The notes below the pieces were generated by a model, which saw nothing but the letters and a program-made list of their open reading frames with translations, was not told where the DNA came from and ran no database searches. 64,000 bases of DNA. It comes from an uncultured Atopobiaceae bacterium. Lineage in GTDB: Bacteria > Actinomycetota > Coriobacteriia > Coriobacteriales > Atopobiaceae. Made by a program: the position numbers and the translations under genes. Of the stretch, positions 51,792 to 60,466 are shown in pieces (position 1 is the first letter of the stretch; each line of letters begins with the position of its first letter). The DNA is taken from the NCBI GenBank assembly GCA_944321515.1, contig CALULO010000005.1:124001-188000 (forward strand), written 5' to 3'.

Positions 51792-52241
51792 ATGGCCGGC
51801 ATGTTCTCGACAAAGGGCATGTACGCGCTGCGCGCGATGGCCGACCTCGCCGCGCACGAGGGCTGGGTCTCGCTCGGAGACGTGGCGCGGCGCCAGAACA
51901 TCTCGCGCAAGTACCTCGAGCAGGTCATCTCCCTCATGCACAAGGCCGGCTACGTGGCGAGCCAGCGCGGCAAGGGCGGCGGCTACCAGCTCACGCGCAA
52001 GCCGGAGGAGTACACCCTCGGGGAGATCCTGCGCGCCGCCGAGGGCTCGCTCGCGCCCGTGAGCTGCCTCGACTGCACCAACGAGACCATCTGCCCGCAG
52101 CTGGAGACCTGCTCCACCGTGAGCGTCTGGCGCGACCTCGGCCGCGTGACGGCCGGGTACCTGGACTCCAAGACGCTCGCGGACCTCGTGGGCAACCCAG
52201 GCGCGGAGGGCACCGAGGCCTGCACCGCCAAGCCCATGTAG
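51792..52241 (+). CDS. Rrf2-family (IscR-like) Fe-S regulator
   Basis: A 149-residue regulator. The winged helix reads STKGMYALRAMADLAAHEGW, ISRKYLEQVISLMHKAGYVA and SQRGKGGGYQLTRKPEEYTL, all characteristic of Rrf2 proteins. The cluster-binding region CLDCTNETICPQLETC supplies four Cys, one more than IscR's three, so an Fe-S cluster ligand set is likely. It is the last gene of the suf operon, two bases after sufU, and is expected to sense cluster status and control this operon. The start ATG at 51792 uses the end of sufU as leader. Confidence 0.92.
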   Translation: MAGMFSTKGMYALRAMADLAAHEGWVSLGDVARRQNISRKYLEQVISLMHKAGYVASQRGKGGGYQLTRKPEEYTLGEILRAAEGSLAPVSCLDCTNETICPQLETCSTVSVWRDLGRVTAGYLDSKTLADLVGNPGAEGTEACTAKPM

Positions 52242-52246
52242 CACAG

Positions 52247-52288
52247 TCCCCGGGAGGTCGTCACGCAGAGGCCGCCCGGGGATTTTTA
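52247..52288 (+). terminator. rho-independent terminator of the suf operon
   Basis: TCCCCGGG at 52247 pairs with CCCGGGGA ending at 52282 with additional inner pairs, and TTTTTA follows. It lies six bases after the rrf2 stop codon. Confidence 0.9.
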
Positions 52289-52301
52289 TGTGGCGAGACT
52301 T

Positions 52302-53834
52302 TTATGCCGTGGGACCTGTCGTGGGCGCTGCGGCGTGCCGCCCACGGAGGCGCACCGCGAGCTTGGCGATGCCGCCGGCGAGCAGCAGCGCGCAGCACAC
52401 GGCCAGCACGAGCGTCTGATCCGGGTAGAAGGCCGCGAAGTCGCACCAGCGCATGCCCGTCGCAAGGGGCGGGACCGCGAGCAGCCACGCGGGCGCGACA
52501 AGGTGCAGCCAGACGGCGGGCGCCACGTGCCCGCGCCAGCGCCGAGCCCGGACGAGCGGGACCGCGCAGGCCGCCACCAGCAGCAGGTAGAGGGCGTCGT
52601 ACCTCACGTGCGACCAGACGCGCGCGGAGCCGTCCACCCCCGAGGTCCCCGCCCCCACGGCGATCGACACCACGTCGTCGGCAAGCGAGAAGAACGCCTC
52701 GTTCCCGCCGAACTCGTCGTTGGCGTCCCCCATCACGACGATACCGAGGCCGCGCCCGGGTATCACGCACATGCGCGCCACGTAGTTCTCGACCTGGCCG
52801 TCGTGCGACATGACGAGCTCGCCGTCACCCCACGCGTAGGTGGTCCAACCCATCCCGTACCAGGTGTCGCCCGCCGGGTCGGGCACGCGCGAGAACACCA
52901 TCTGGTGCACTCCGGACGGGGAGAGCAGCGCCGAGCCGTCGTCCGTCTCGCCGCTGTTGAGGTACATGCGCAGGTAGGACTCCATGTCCGCGACGCTCGC
53001 GCGCACGTAGCCGGACGCCGTCCCTCCCCAGGCGTCGTCGTCGGAGGTCGCGTGCGCAAAGCCGTCCGCGACCGGCACGCCGAACCACGAGCGGTGGCCC
53101 GGCACCGTGGGCGCGTCGTCGCCCGCGGACGCGTCGTCCATCCCCAGCGGCTCGAAGACCTCATTCTCCAGATAGCTGCCGAGACTCTGCCCGCTCGCCG
53201 CCTCGACGATGCGCCCGAGCAGGTCGTAGTTTGCGTTCGCGTACGAGAAGTACCCGGCGCTCTCCCCCACCGTCGCCCCCGCGAGCGACTCGTAGTAGCC
53301 GAAGCCGCTCGTCTGGTTGAGGAGCGAGCGCACCGTGACGCCGTCGGGCGCGAGTGCGCCCACGTACGCCGCCGCCGGCGCGTCGAGGTCTACGCGCCCC
53401 GCCTCCACGAGCCTCATCACGGCGGCGGCCGTCATCGACTTGGAGAGCGAGCCCACGAGGAAAGTGGCGTGCCTGTCCGCGCAGTCGCCGAGCGTCGCCT
53501 CGTAGCGGACCCCATCAGAGTCCACCACCGCCACTGCGATGCCCGGCACGCCCGTCTGCGACGCGTTGTCAGCGAGGTAGGAGTCGAGCGCCGACGCGAG
53601 CGCCGCCCCGTCGGGCTCCTCGCCCACCGGAGCCGGCGCACCCTCGTCATCCGGGTCCCCCACCTGCTCGAGGCTCTCCTCGAAGCCAGGGTCGTCGGGG
53701 CCGGAGAGGAGCGCCTCGTCGGCGCGCGCCGCAAGCGGGGCGCAGAGCGAGAGGACGACGGCGAGGCCGGCCGCGGCCAGCCGGGACGCGGGGCACAGGC
53801 CCGGCGCAGGACGCGAGCCTGACGCAAGGCTCAT
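52302..53834 (-). CDS. serine beta-lactamase-fold hydrolase with C-terminal membrane helices
   Basis: A 510-residue protein. A signal peptide (about 10-38, ending PLAARADEAL) and an acidic linker precede a class C beta-lactamase/DD-peptidase domain: the nucleophile in GSLSKSM (SxxK), YANANYDLLG (YxN) and the triad-like SHDGQVENY (HxG). From about residue 405 come three hydrophobic helices separated by basic loops. This layout is that of the membrane-anchored FmtA/EstB-like enzymes that cleave D-Ala esters or cell-wall peptides; the neighbouring dlt operon makes a D-alanyl esterase role attractive, but it is only an inference. The start at 53834 has a GGAGGGG at long spacing. Confidence 0.86.
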   Translation of the reverse strand: MSLASGSRPAPGLCPASRLAAAGLAVVLSLCAPLAARADEALLSGPDDPGFEESLEQVGDPDDEGAPAPVGEEPDGAALASALDSYLADNASQTGVPGIAVAVVDSDGVRYEATLGDCADRHATFLVGSLSKSMTAAAVMRLVEAGRVDLDAPAAAYVGALAPDGVTVRSLLNQTSGFGYYESLAGATVGESAGYFSYANANYDLLGRIVEAASGQSLGSYLENEVFEPLGMDDASAGDDAPTVPGHRSWFGVPVADGFAHATSDDDAWGGTASGYVRASVADMESYLRMYLNSGETDDGSALLSPSGVHQMVFSRVPDPAGDTWYGMGWTTYAWGDGELVMSHDGQVENYVARMCVIPGRGLGIVVMGDANDEFGGNEAFFSLADDVVSIAVGAGTSGVDGSARVWSHVRYDALYLLLVAACAVPLVRARRWRGHVAPAVWLHLVAPAWLLAVPPLATGMRWCDFAAFYPDQTLVLAVCCALLLAGGIAKLAVRLRGRHAAAPTTGPTA

Positions 53835-54007
53835 CTTCGACGTTTCTCTCGCCCCTCCCTATCGTGTCGGCGCGTCGTGTCGGCGCGCAGCCTGGCGCGC
53901 GCCAGACGCCCGCACCCCGTGTTCACGACGCGCGGGCTGCGTGCTCCGGGCGCACGTCTGCCGTAGGCCACGCGTACGCCTGATGCAAGTCAGGCGACCG
54001 CGCGCCC
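53835..54007. other. spacer between dltX and the beta-lactamase-fold gene
   Basis: No gene. It contains a direct repeat CGTGTCGGCGCG (two copies near 53868-53893) and GC-rich inverted sequence (GGCGCGCAGCCTGGCGCGCG). It could carry the terminator of the dlt operon, but no T-tract is clear. Confidence 0.4.
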
Positions 54008-54166
54008 CTAGAACCCCCCGTAGACGAACTGGACGGGCTCGGAGAGTCCAGAGAGCGCAACGAACCACACGAGGAGCGCCCCCATGGCCACGACGGCCAG
54101 AAACGCGCCGAGCAGGACCATCCGCTCGGAGGGCCTCCACGGGCCCCGGTTCTTCTCGCCCGCCAT
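54008..54166 (-). CDS. dltX: DltX-like small membrane protein
   Basis: A 52-residue protein with one helix (MVLLGAFLAVVAMGALLVWF) and a short C-terminal tail ending EPVQFVYGGF. The end fits the F-x-Y-x-x-F pattern reported for DltX, in which the Tyr is thought to carry D-alanine during transfer to teichoic acid. In Firmicutes dltX usually starts the operon; here it ends it. The start at 54166 shares one base with the dltD stop codon, so the two are coupled. Its first residues MAGEKNRG come from a 12-mer copy (54149). Identity rests on size, context and the C-terminal motif. Confidence 0.7.
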   Translation of the reverse strand: MAGEKNRGPWRPSERMVLLGAFLAVVAMGALLVWFVALSGLSEPVQFVYGGF

Positions 54167-55419
54167 CACGCGTCGCTCCCCTGGAGTCCCGGCGCGTCCC
54201 CGAAGCCCGCACCGCCGAGGAAGTCGTCGTCGCGGTCGTTCACGAAGTCGTAGAACGCGCGCTCGATGCGCACCCAGCCCACCCAGCCGGGGTGGACCGT
54301 ATCGCAGAGGAAGTACTTCTCGTACTCGCAGCTCGAGAAGTCGGCGTACGCCACGCCCGCCTCGTCGCAGATCTGGCGGACGCGGTCGTAGTAGGCCGCG
54401 CGCTCGTCGGAGGAGACGTCGGCGATGTCGTACCACTGGCCGTGCACCGGCAGGATGCAGACGAGGGGCGTGAGGCCCACCTCGCGACACACGCGCAGGA
54501 GGCAGGCGAGGTCCTCGTACTCGGAGTCTGCCTCGTGGAAGTTCTCGAAGAGCTCGGGCATGTACTGGTGGTTCTTCTCCCAGTACGCGTCGTAGACGCC
54601 GAAGTCGTTGGTCGTCGACGCGGCAGCGCCCTCGGAGCGCGCCTCCTCGAGCAGGGCGTCCCAGTCCGGCTCCCCGGTAGGCTCGCCCGCCGTCCGGGCG
54701 TCGCTCTTCTTCGGGGCCAGGCTCACGATGTTCGGGACCTTGGTCCGCAGGCGCAACGAGTCGGCAAGGGCGAGGGCGGCGTCGTTGACCGCGTCGAGCG
54801 GCGTGTCGTGCGCCGCGGCGGAGAGCTGGTCCTCGTCCACGCCGAGATCCTCGCAGCGCTGGCGGACATAGGTCTTCGTCTCGTCCGAGATGTCCGGGTT
54901 CTGGGCGAAGGCGCGGTAGAGCGAGTAGGAGAACTTGGTGTAGAACTTGTCCTGGTCGCCGCCGCCCTTGAAGAACCACTGAGGGGACACGACGATCATG
55001 GCCTTCCTGTTGGAGACGCGGCTGCCGTAGGCCCCCGCGGCGATGGCCTGCCAGAGGCTCTGGTCGTACCCCTCGCCGATGTAGGTCATGTCCACGCCGG
55101 TCACGTTCTCGCCGAAGACGGACTGGGGGCACATGCTCACCTTGTCCTTAGAGATGTAGAACTCCGACGACCCGAAGCAGAGGTAGCCATCGGACGACAT
55201 GTTGGCCAGCACGAAGTCAGCGTTCTCCGACTTGCCGTCCGCGTAGACGTAGTCGTAGAGCCGCGTGGGGTCCGCCGGCCCGTTGCCGGGCAGGACCCAC
55301 GTCACAAGGGCGACGGCCCCGACGGCCAGCACGGCGAGACCCGAGACCACGGCGACCAGTAGGCGGGCGCCCGGCCCCAGGCGGCGCGGGGCGCCGGATG
55401 AGCCCCCGGCCATCGTCAC
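54166..55419 (-). CDS. dltD: D-alanyl transfer protein DltD
   Basis: A 417-residue protein anchored by one N-terminal helix (LLVAVVSGLAVLAVGAVALV), with an SGNH-like extracytoplasmic domain. The catalytic Ser is in CFGSSEFYIS and the Asp/His pair in DTVHPGWVGW. SPQWFFKGGGDQDKF and LPVHGQWYD are further DltD marks. It acts outside the membrane in D-alanine transfer to lipoteichoic acid. The GTG at 55419 overlaps the dltC stop as GTGA. A short Ser/Asp tail ends the protein. Confidence 0.95.
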   Translation of the reverse strand: MTMAGGSSGAPRRLGPGARLLVAVVSGLAVLAVGAVALVTWVLPGNGPADPTRLYDYVYADGKSENADFVLANMSSDGYLCFGSSEFYISKDKVSMCPQSVFGENVTGVDMTYIGEGYDQSLWQAIAAGAYGSRVSNRKAMIVVSPQWFFKGGGDQDKFYTKFSYSLYRAFAQNPDISDETKTYVRQRCEDLGVDEDQLSAAAHDTPLDAVNDAALALADSLRLRTKVPNIVSLAPKKSDARTAGEPTGEPDWDALLEEARSEGAAASTTNDFGVYDAYWEKNHQYMPELFENFHEADSEYEDLACLLRVCREVGLTPLVCILPVHGQWYDIADVSSDERAAYYDRVRQICDEAGVAYADFSSCEYEKYFLCDTVHPGWVGWVRIERAFYDFVNDRDDDFLGGAGFGDAPGLQGSDA

Positions 55420-55772
55420 ACCCGCCTCGAGACCTGGTCGGCGATCTTGTTGGCGGTGTTCATCTCGTCACGCGGAACCTCGGTGGGAGCGATGGAGACG
55501 CCGAACTCGTCCTCGATCCCCACGAGCAGCTCGATCGCGGCCATGGAGTCGAGCAGTCCGAGCTCGAAGAGGTCGTCGTCGACGTGGTCGCGCACGGCCG
55601 GGTCGCCGCAGACGTCCTCGAGGAGGTCGAGCACGCGCGAGCGCACGTCACCTTCCGCACCGCTTGCGGCATCCTCCCGGGCCACTTCGCATTCCGGGTT
55701 GCTCGCGGCGGCCTTCCGCGCCGCCTCGTCCGACCTGTCGCCGGCCTTCCCGGCGTTCCTCCTTCTAAACAT
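55416..55772 (-). CDS. dltC: D-alanyl carrier protein DltC with N-terminal extension
   Basis: A 118-residue protein. Residues about 42-118 are an acyl-carrier domain with the phosphopantetheine Ser in ELGLLDSMAAIELLVGIEDE. The first 40 residues are charged and basic at the start (FRRRNAGKAGDRSDEAARKA), absent from the usual 80-residue DltC. The ATG at 55772 is chosen for its AAAGGAG SD; it overlaps the end of dltB by eight bases. It is loaded by DltA and delivers D-alanine to DltB. Confidence 0.93.
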   Translation of the reverse strand: MFRRRNAGKAGDRSDEAARKAAASNPECEVAREDAASGAEGDVRSRVLDLLEDVCGDPAVRDHVDDDLFELGLLDSMAAIELLVGIEDEFGVSIAPTEVPRDEMNTANKIADQVSRRV

Positions 55773-56943
55773 CAAGAGCTCCTTTCACGAGCGTTGAAAG
55801 CTGTCCCGAGAAGATCGCGAGGCCCAGCACCACCAGCTGGAGCGTCACGAACCACGAGAGCACCCTGAACCAGCGGTCGTCCCGGTGGCGCCGGTAGAAC
55901 CCGGAGCGCTTCTGGAAGCCCTGGGTCAGCGCGAGCAGGACGCCGTGGTAGATGCCGTAGAGAACGTAGTCCCCCGTGAGGCCGTGCCAGAACCCCATCA
56001 CGACCATGTTGGCAATAAGCGCCACCTGCGCGGTGCGCACACGGTCGCGGATGAGGTGGCGGCGCATGATGAGCCGCGTGAGTCTCATGAAGACGAAGTC
56101 GCGCAGCCACGTGGAGAGCGTGATGTTCCAGCGGTTCCAGAAGTCGAACAGGTCCCGGGCGATGAACGGCGCGCGGAAGTTGCGCGGGCAGCGGATGCCC
56201 AGGCAGTAGCTCGCGCCCATCGCCATGAGGCTGTAGCCCGCGAAGTCGAAGAAGAGGTAGAGCGCGTAGAGCCAGGCCTGTCCCACCTGGGTCGCGAGCG
56301 AACCCGCGGGGTCCGAGGCGTCCCAGGGGACGCTCGACATGTAGCGGTGCGCGAGCGTGGCGAACACCAGGTAGTAGGTCGCGCCCGCGAGCAGCAGCAG
56401 GATGCCGCGGGCGAGGAGCCCGGCGTACTCATCTCGCCCCGGGGTGCGGTGCGCGTCGGCAAGGAAGCGACGGCTGCGGTCGATGGGGCCCGAGGAGAGC
56501 TGCGGGAAGAAGAGCAGGAAGCTGAGGTAGTCCTCAAGGCCGAGCTCCTCGGGCGCGATGAGGCCGTCGCGGGTCTCCACGACCACCTGCACCGCCTTGA
56601 ACGTCACGTACGAGATTCCCACGAAGCCCCACAGCGACCCGCCCGCCGCCAGCGAGACCTTGTAGGTCACGAGCGGCGCGAGCGAGAGGACCGTGGCCGC
56701 CGCAAAGCGCCTCCCGTCCCCCGGGTCCCGCGCAAGCAGCCGCAGGGCAAACCACTCGACCAGCAGAAACGCCAGCACGGCGAGGGCCTGCCACGGCTGG
56801 TCGCACACCGCGCAGGCGAGGAACAGCACGGAGACCACCAGGGCGTAGCGCCGCAGGTTGTGGCCCGTCAGGCCGAGCGCCGCGGCGGGCACGAGGACGA
56901 CGGCGAGAAGGACGAAGAAGCTTGGGTCGGCAAAGAGCGTCAT
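55765..56943 (-). CDS. dltB: MBOAT membrane acyltransferase DltB
   Basis: A 392-residue polytopic protein. The catalytic His lies in NMVVMGFWHGLTGDYVLYGI, and NFRAPFIARDLFDFWNRWNI followed by TLSTWLRDFVF is the conserved MBOAT segment. It moves D-alanine from DltC across the membrane. The ATG at 56943 overlaps the dltA stop as ATGA. A 12-mer (56902) lies in the first membrane helix, read on the coding strand as VLLAV. Confidence 0.95.
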   Translation of the reverse strand: MTLFADPSFFVLLAVVLVPAAALGLTGHNLRRYALVVSVLFLACAVCDQPWQALAVLAFLLVEWFALRLLARDPGDGRRFAAATVLSLAPLVTYKVSLAAGGSLWGFVGISYVTFKAVQVVVETRDGLIAPEELGLEDYLSFLLFFPQLSSGPIDRSRRFLADAHRTPGRDEYAGLLARGILLLLAGATYYLVFATLAHRYMSSVPWDASDPAGSLATQVGQAWLYALYLFFDFAGYSLMAMGASYCLGIRCPRNFRAPFIARDLFDFWNRWNITLSTWLRDFVFMRLTRLIMRRHLIRDRVRTAQVALIANMVVMGFWHGLTGDYVLYGIYHGVLLALTQGFQKRSGFYRRHRDDRWFRVLSWFVTLQLVVLGLAIFSGQLSTLVKGALDV

Positions 56944-58541
56944 GCACGCTCACCGCGTCCCGCACGCACGGGGCGGGCGAGCCTGGCGGCGAGCGCCTTG
57001 CGGTCGACCTTCTCGTTGGCCGTGAGGGGGAGCTCGTCGACCACGCGCACCTGGCGCGGGACCATGTAGGCCGGCAGCGTGCGCGCGAGCGCGGCCTTGA
57101 GGGCGCGCGCCACCTCGAACGGCGCGGCGCCCGCCAGCTCGGACGGCACCGCAGCCGCATCGAGCACGACGAAGGCGCCCAGGCCCGTCACACGGCTCCC
57201 GCGCGTCACCGGCACGACGGCCGCCTCGCGCACGCCGGCGAGCTCCGCGAGCGCGCCCTCGACCTCGCCGAGCTCCACGCGGAACCCGTTGACCTTCACG
57301 AGGGAGTCGAGCCTGCCGGCGCAGCGCAGCATCCCCGTGGCGTCGAGCGAGCCGAGGTCGCCCGTGCGGTAGCCGCGACAGGGCGTGCCGTCCGAGAGCG
57401 CGGTCTCAAAGAAGGCGGCCTCGGTCTTCTCCGGGTTCTGGTAGTAGCCCCTGGCCACGGTGTCGCCGCGGATGACGATCTCCCCCACGGAGCCCACCGG
57501 GAGCTCCGCGCCCGTCTCGTGGTCGCAGATCGAGAGCTCGGTGCCGGGGCGCGGTCGGCCAACTGGCAGCGGGGCGGGGTCATCCAGGTCGTCTGGGTCT
57601 ATCTCGGTGTAGGTCACGGCCACGGTGGACTCGGTGGGGCCGTAGGTGTTCGCTATGGTCGCGTGCGGGAAGCGCTCGCGCAGGCGCTGCGCCGTGCCGT
57701 GGTGGAGCGTCTCGCCGCAGAAGAGGAATAGACGCAGGCGCGGCAGGAGGCGCTCGTCGAAGGAGGGGTCTGCGAGGCAGAGGTCGGCGAAGGACGGCGT
57801 GGACACCCACACCTCGACGCCCGAGGTCGCAAGGTCGTCGAAGAGCGCGCGGAAGTCCCGCTGGAGCGCCGGTGAGACCGCGTGGAGGCACCCGCCCGTA
57901 GCGAGCGCGCCCACGAGCTCGTACTCGGAGAGGTCGAAGGAGTAGTGCGCCTGGTCAAGGAAGACGCCACCGCCGTCGCGCACCACGGGGAAGGTGACGA
58001 GCCAGCGCAGGAACGCGCCCACGTTGGTCGCGGTGACCTCGATGCCCTTGGGTCGTCCCGTGGAGCCCGAGGTGAAGATCACGTACTGGGTCTCCTCCCC
58101 GGACACCCACGCGTCTCTGTCCGGCACGGGCTCCCCGCCCTCGAGCAGGGCGCGCGCGTCGAGCAGGGTGCAGCCGGAGAGCACCCCGGCCAGCTCCTCG
58201 CGCACCGGGCAGGTGGCGAGAAGAACGGCGCCCGGAATCTGACCGGCGATGCTGCGAACCCGCTCGGGTGGCAGCTCCACGTCAACGGGGACGTAGGCGT
58301 GGCCGCTCATGAGGCAGCCCAGGAAGGCCTCCACCGTGAGCGCCTCCTTGTGACCGAGCACGAGCACGGGCCCACGCCCGGGAACGCGGGCCGCAAGCCC
58401 GGCCGCGAGGCGCCGGGCGACGTCCCACAGCTCCTGGTAGCTCGTCACGAGGCCGGTCTCGCCCTCGGCGAACGCCGGCGCGCCCGGCGTCCGGCTCACG
58501 TTCCCCTCGATGGCCTCTAGCAGTGCGTTTGTCCCCGTCAT
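56940..58541 (-). CDS. dltA: D-alanine--carrier protein ligase DltA
   Basis: A 533-residue adenylating enzyme. A3 motif YVIFTSGSTGRPKGIEVT, A5 NTYGPTESTVAVT, A7 YRTGDLGSLD, A8 GRLDSLVKVNGFRVELGEVE and A10 LTANEKVDRKAL with the catalytic Lys. It activates D-alanine with ATP and loads it on DltC. The ATG at 58541 (MTGTNALL) has GGGAGGG upstream; the frame continues 66 codons further towards the family A palindrome array at 58741, where it has no similarity to ligases. It is the first gene of dltABCDX. A 12-mer copy lies at 58215. Confidence 0.95.
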   Translation of the reverse strand: MTGTNALLEAIEGNVSRTPGAPAFAEGETGLVTSYQELWDVARRLAAGLAARVPGRGPVLVLGHKEALTVEAFLGCLMSGHAYVPVDVELPPERVRSIAGQIPGAVLLATCPVREELAGVLSGCTLLDARALLEGGEPVPDRDAWVSGEETQYVIFTSGSTGRPKGIEVTATNVGAFLRWLVTFPVVRDGGGVFLDQAHYSFDLSEYELVGALATGGCLHAVSPALQRDFRALFDDLATSGVEVWVSTPSFADLCLADPSFDERLLPRLRLFLFCGETLHHGTAQRLRERFPHATIANTYGPTESTVAVTYTEIDPDDLDDPAPLPVGRPRPGTELSICDHETGAELPVGSVGEIVIRGDTVARGYYQNPEKTEAAFFETALSDGTPCRGYRTGDLGSLDATGMLRCAGRLDSLVKVNGFRVELGEVEGALAELAGVREAAVVPVTRGSRVTGLGAFVVLDAAAVPSELAGAAPFEVARALKAALARTLPAYMVPRQVRVVDELPLTANEKVDRKALAARLARPVRAGRGERA

Positions 58542-58740
58542 GACAGCCCTCCCGCCATACTTCGACTCGTGCGGCATGGTAGGCCCGCCCACGCGCGACG
58601 GACGGCCCGTCGGTGCATCGGCACAAAGGAGGGAGAAATGATAAAGAAGCCTGAAGATTGTCGGACGGGGGCGGGACGGAGGCGGGACGAAACAGGCAGG
58701 CGGGGCCGACGGACAGAACGGGGTCGCGACGCCAGGCACA
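58542..58740 (-). promoter_or_regulatory. dlt operon upstream region
   Basis: About 200 bp between the palindrome array and dltA. The minus strand contains AT-richer sequence (TTCAGGCTTCTTTATCATTT near 58637-58656) that could be the promoter; I cannot fix a -35/-10 pair. No gene. Confidence 0.4.
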
Positions 58741-59098
58741 GTAGGAGCTAAACGACATTTTCGCGCTCCAAAGTGACGCCTAGTTCCTACAGATCCCCTC
58801 CGTAGGAGCTAGGCGTCACTTTCCCCAAGAGAACCGTCGTTTGGTTCCTACACTTCAGCCGCGCAGGAAGCAGACGACACTTTCACGGGGAAAACCGTCG
58901 CCTAGCTCCTACACAACGTCCTCCCGTAGGGACCAAGCGACACCTTGCCCAACAAAACCACCCTCCGGCCCCCACGCCTCCAACCTGTAGGAGCCAAGCG
59001 ACACACCTGACAGCAAAACTGTCGTCTAGCTCCCACACCACCCAATCCGTAGGAACCAGACGACACTTCCGGCGAGAAAACCGTCGCCTGGTTCCTAC
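58741..59098. repeat. family A palindrome array, six units (A3)
   Basis: Units start at 58741, 58802, 58863, 58926, 58987 and 59049, i.e. 61-63 bp apart. Arms follow GTAGGARCYARRCGACA and GTCGYYTRGYTCCTAC. The fourth unit has lost most of its pairing, and the sixth carries a 12-mer variant (GGCGAGAAAACC) in its loop. The array sits between the aldolase terminator and the dlt promoter. Confidence 0.92.
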
Positions 59099-59190
59099 AC
59101 CCCAGGCAGCCCTACGCCCCGGCAGCCCGCCGCCCCAGGCAGCCCTACGCCCCGGGCAGTCCGCCACACCCCAGGCAGCCCACCACCCAG
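59099..59190. repeat. short Pro-codon-like tandem repeats after array A3
   Basis: About three copies of a 34-bp unit around CCCCAGGCAGCCCTACGCCC follow the last palindrome. No coding role is supported; minus-strand translation gives Gly/Trp/Ala-rich low complexity only. Confidence 0.7.
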
Positions 59191-59225
59191 ACCGGGCCCA
59201 CCGCCCGCCAACCCGTCGCCCAAAC

Positions 59226-59272
59226 AAAAAGGGGCCCGACCCCGACGCGCTGTCGGGACCGGGCCCTTGGGG
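59226..59272 (-). terminator. rho-independent terminator of fba
   Basis: GGGGCCCGACCCCGAC pairs with GTCGGGACCGGGCCC with one bulge, and the minus strand continues TTTTTGTTTG. It lies 20 bp after the aldolase stop codon. Confidence 0.92.
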
Positions 59273-59292
59273 TTGCCGTATGGCGGGAGAGG

Positions 59293-60165
59293 CTACGCCC
59301 AGCCCTTGCCCTCGGAGCCGAACTCCTTCATGAGCTCCATGGTGCGGGTCTTGATGGCCTCACGGCCGGGCTTGAGGAGCTTGCGCGGGTCATAGCCCTT
59401 GCCCTGCTGGTCCTTGCCCTCCTCGATGTACTTGCGAGTGGCCTCGGCGAAGACGACCTGGAGGTCGGTGTTGACGTTGATCTTGGAGATGCCGAGGGAG
59501 ATGGCCTTCTGGATCTGGTCAACGGGGATGCCGGTGCCGCCGTGAAGGACGAGCGGCAGGTCGCCGGTCAGCGACTTGATCTCCTGGAGACGGTCGAAGG
59601 ACAGGCCGGCCCAGTTGGCGGGGTAGATGCCGTGGATGTTGCCGATGCCGCAGGCGAGGAAGTCAACGCCCAGGTCGGCGATGGCCTTGCACTGCTGCGG
59701 GTCAGCGAGCTCGCCGTTGGAGGCGACACCGTCCTCGACGCCACCGATGCCGCCGACCTCGGCCTCGACGGAGATGCCCTTGGCGTGGGCGGCCTTCACG
59801 ACCTCCTCGGTGCGCTTGAGGTTGAGGTCGAAGGTCTCCTCGTGGGAGCCGTCGTACATGACGGAGGTGAAGCCGGCCTCGATGCACTTGAAGACGTCCT
59901 CGTAGGTGCCGTGGTCAAGGTGCAGGGCAACCGGGACGGTGATGTTCTTGTCCTCGAGCAGCTGCTTGACGAGGTCAGCCACGACCTTGAAGCTGATCTG
60001 CCACTTGGCAGCGCCGCTCGTGCACTGGATGATGAGCGGGGACTGAAGCTCCTCGGCGGCGTCGAGAATCGAGGATGCCCACTCAAGGTTGTTGGTGTTG
60101 AACGCGCCGACGGCGTAGTGACCCTTCTCGGCGCTCTTGAGCATGGCAGTTGCGTTGACGAGCAT
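59293..60165 (-). CDS. fba: class II fructose-1,6-bisphosphate aldolase
   Basis: A 290-residue zinc enzyme of glycolysis and gluconeogenesis. VALHLDHGTYEDVFKCIEAG holds the catalytic Asp and a zinc His, SVMYDGSHEETFDLNL the next segment, VEAEVGGIGGVEDGV the E-x-E-x-G loop and LHGGTGIPVDQIQKAI the phosphate site; SKINVNTDLQVVFAEATRKY follows. The start is ATG 60165: the GGAGG that serves it lies inside the codons of a possible earlier ATG (60177), so that one is rejected. Codon bias is strong, as for a highly expressed gene. Confidence 0.96.
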   Translation of the reverse strand: MLVNATAMLKSAEKGHYAVGAFNTNNLEWASSILDAAEELQSPLIIQCTSGAAKWQISFKVVADLVKQLLEDKNITVPVALHLDHGTYEDVFKCIEAGFTSVMYDGSHEETFDLNLKRTEEVVKAAHAKGISVEAEVGGIGGVEDGVASNGELADPQQCKAIADLGVDFLACGIGNIHGIYPANWAGLSFDRLQEIKSLTGDLPLVLHGGTGIPVDQIQKAISLGISKINVNTDLQVVFAEATRKYIEEGKDQQGKGYDPRKLLKPGREAIKTRTMELMKEFGSEGKGWA

Positions 60166-60184
60166 GTTGACCTCCATAGTCAGA

Positions 60185-60211
60185 CCTGACTGTCAGGACG
60201 GCCCTATCATA
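60185..60211 (-). promoter_or_regulatory. fba promoter region with palindrome
   Basis: The minus strand has TATGAT (60206-60211) as a -10 hexamer. CCTGACTGTCAGG at 60185-60197 is an almost perfect palindrome at the expected transcription start, a candidate operator. The -35 is not clear. The rest of the gap to 60466 holds short GC-rich direct repeats (CGGCCCTCCGT and relatives) and no gene. Confidence 0.45.
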
Positions 60212-60466
60212 CCCCTTACGGCCCGAAAATGGCACGCGACGCGGCCTTTTGGGTCCTCGCGCCCGCCCTCGGCCCTCCGTACCAGCCCTTGGCCCTCCGT
60301 GCCCGCGCTCGGCCCTCGCAACCGTTACCCTCGCAACCGAGACCCACGCCCTGCCGCAGGCACGCCCGCGGCAGATGCGCTTGTATGGTCTTCGTGGGTT
60401 CGCGCGGGCGGGGTCGCCCGGCGCTGAGACCGTGGGTACGGTGAGGAGAGAGAAGAAGGGGGACGC

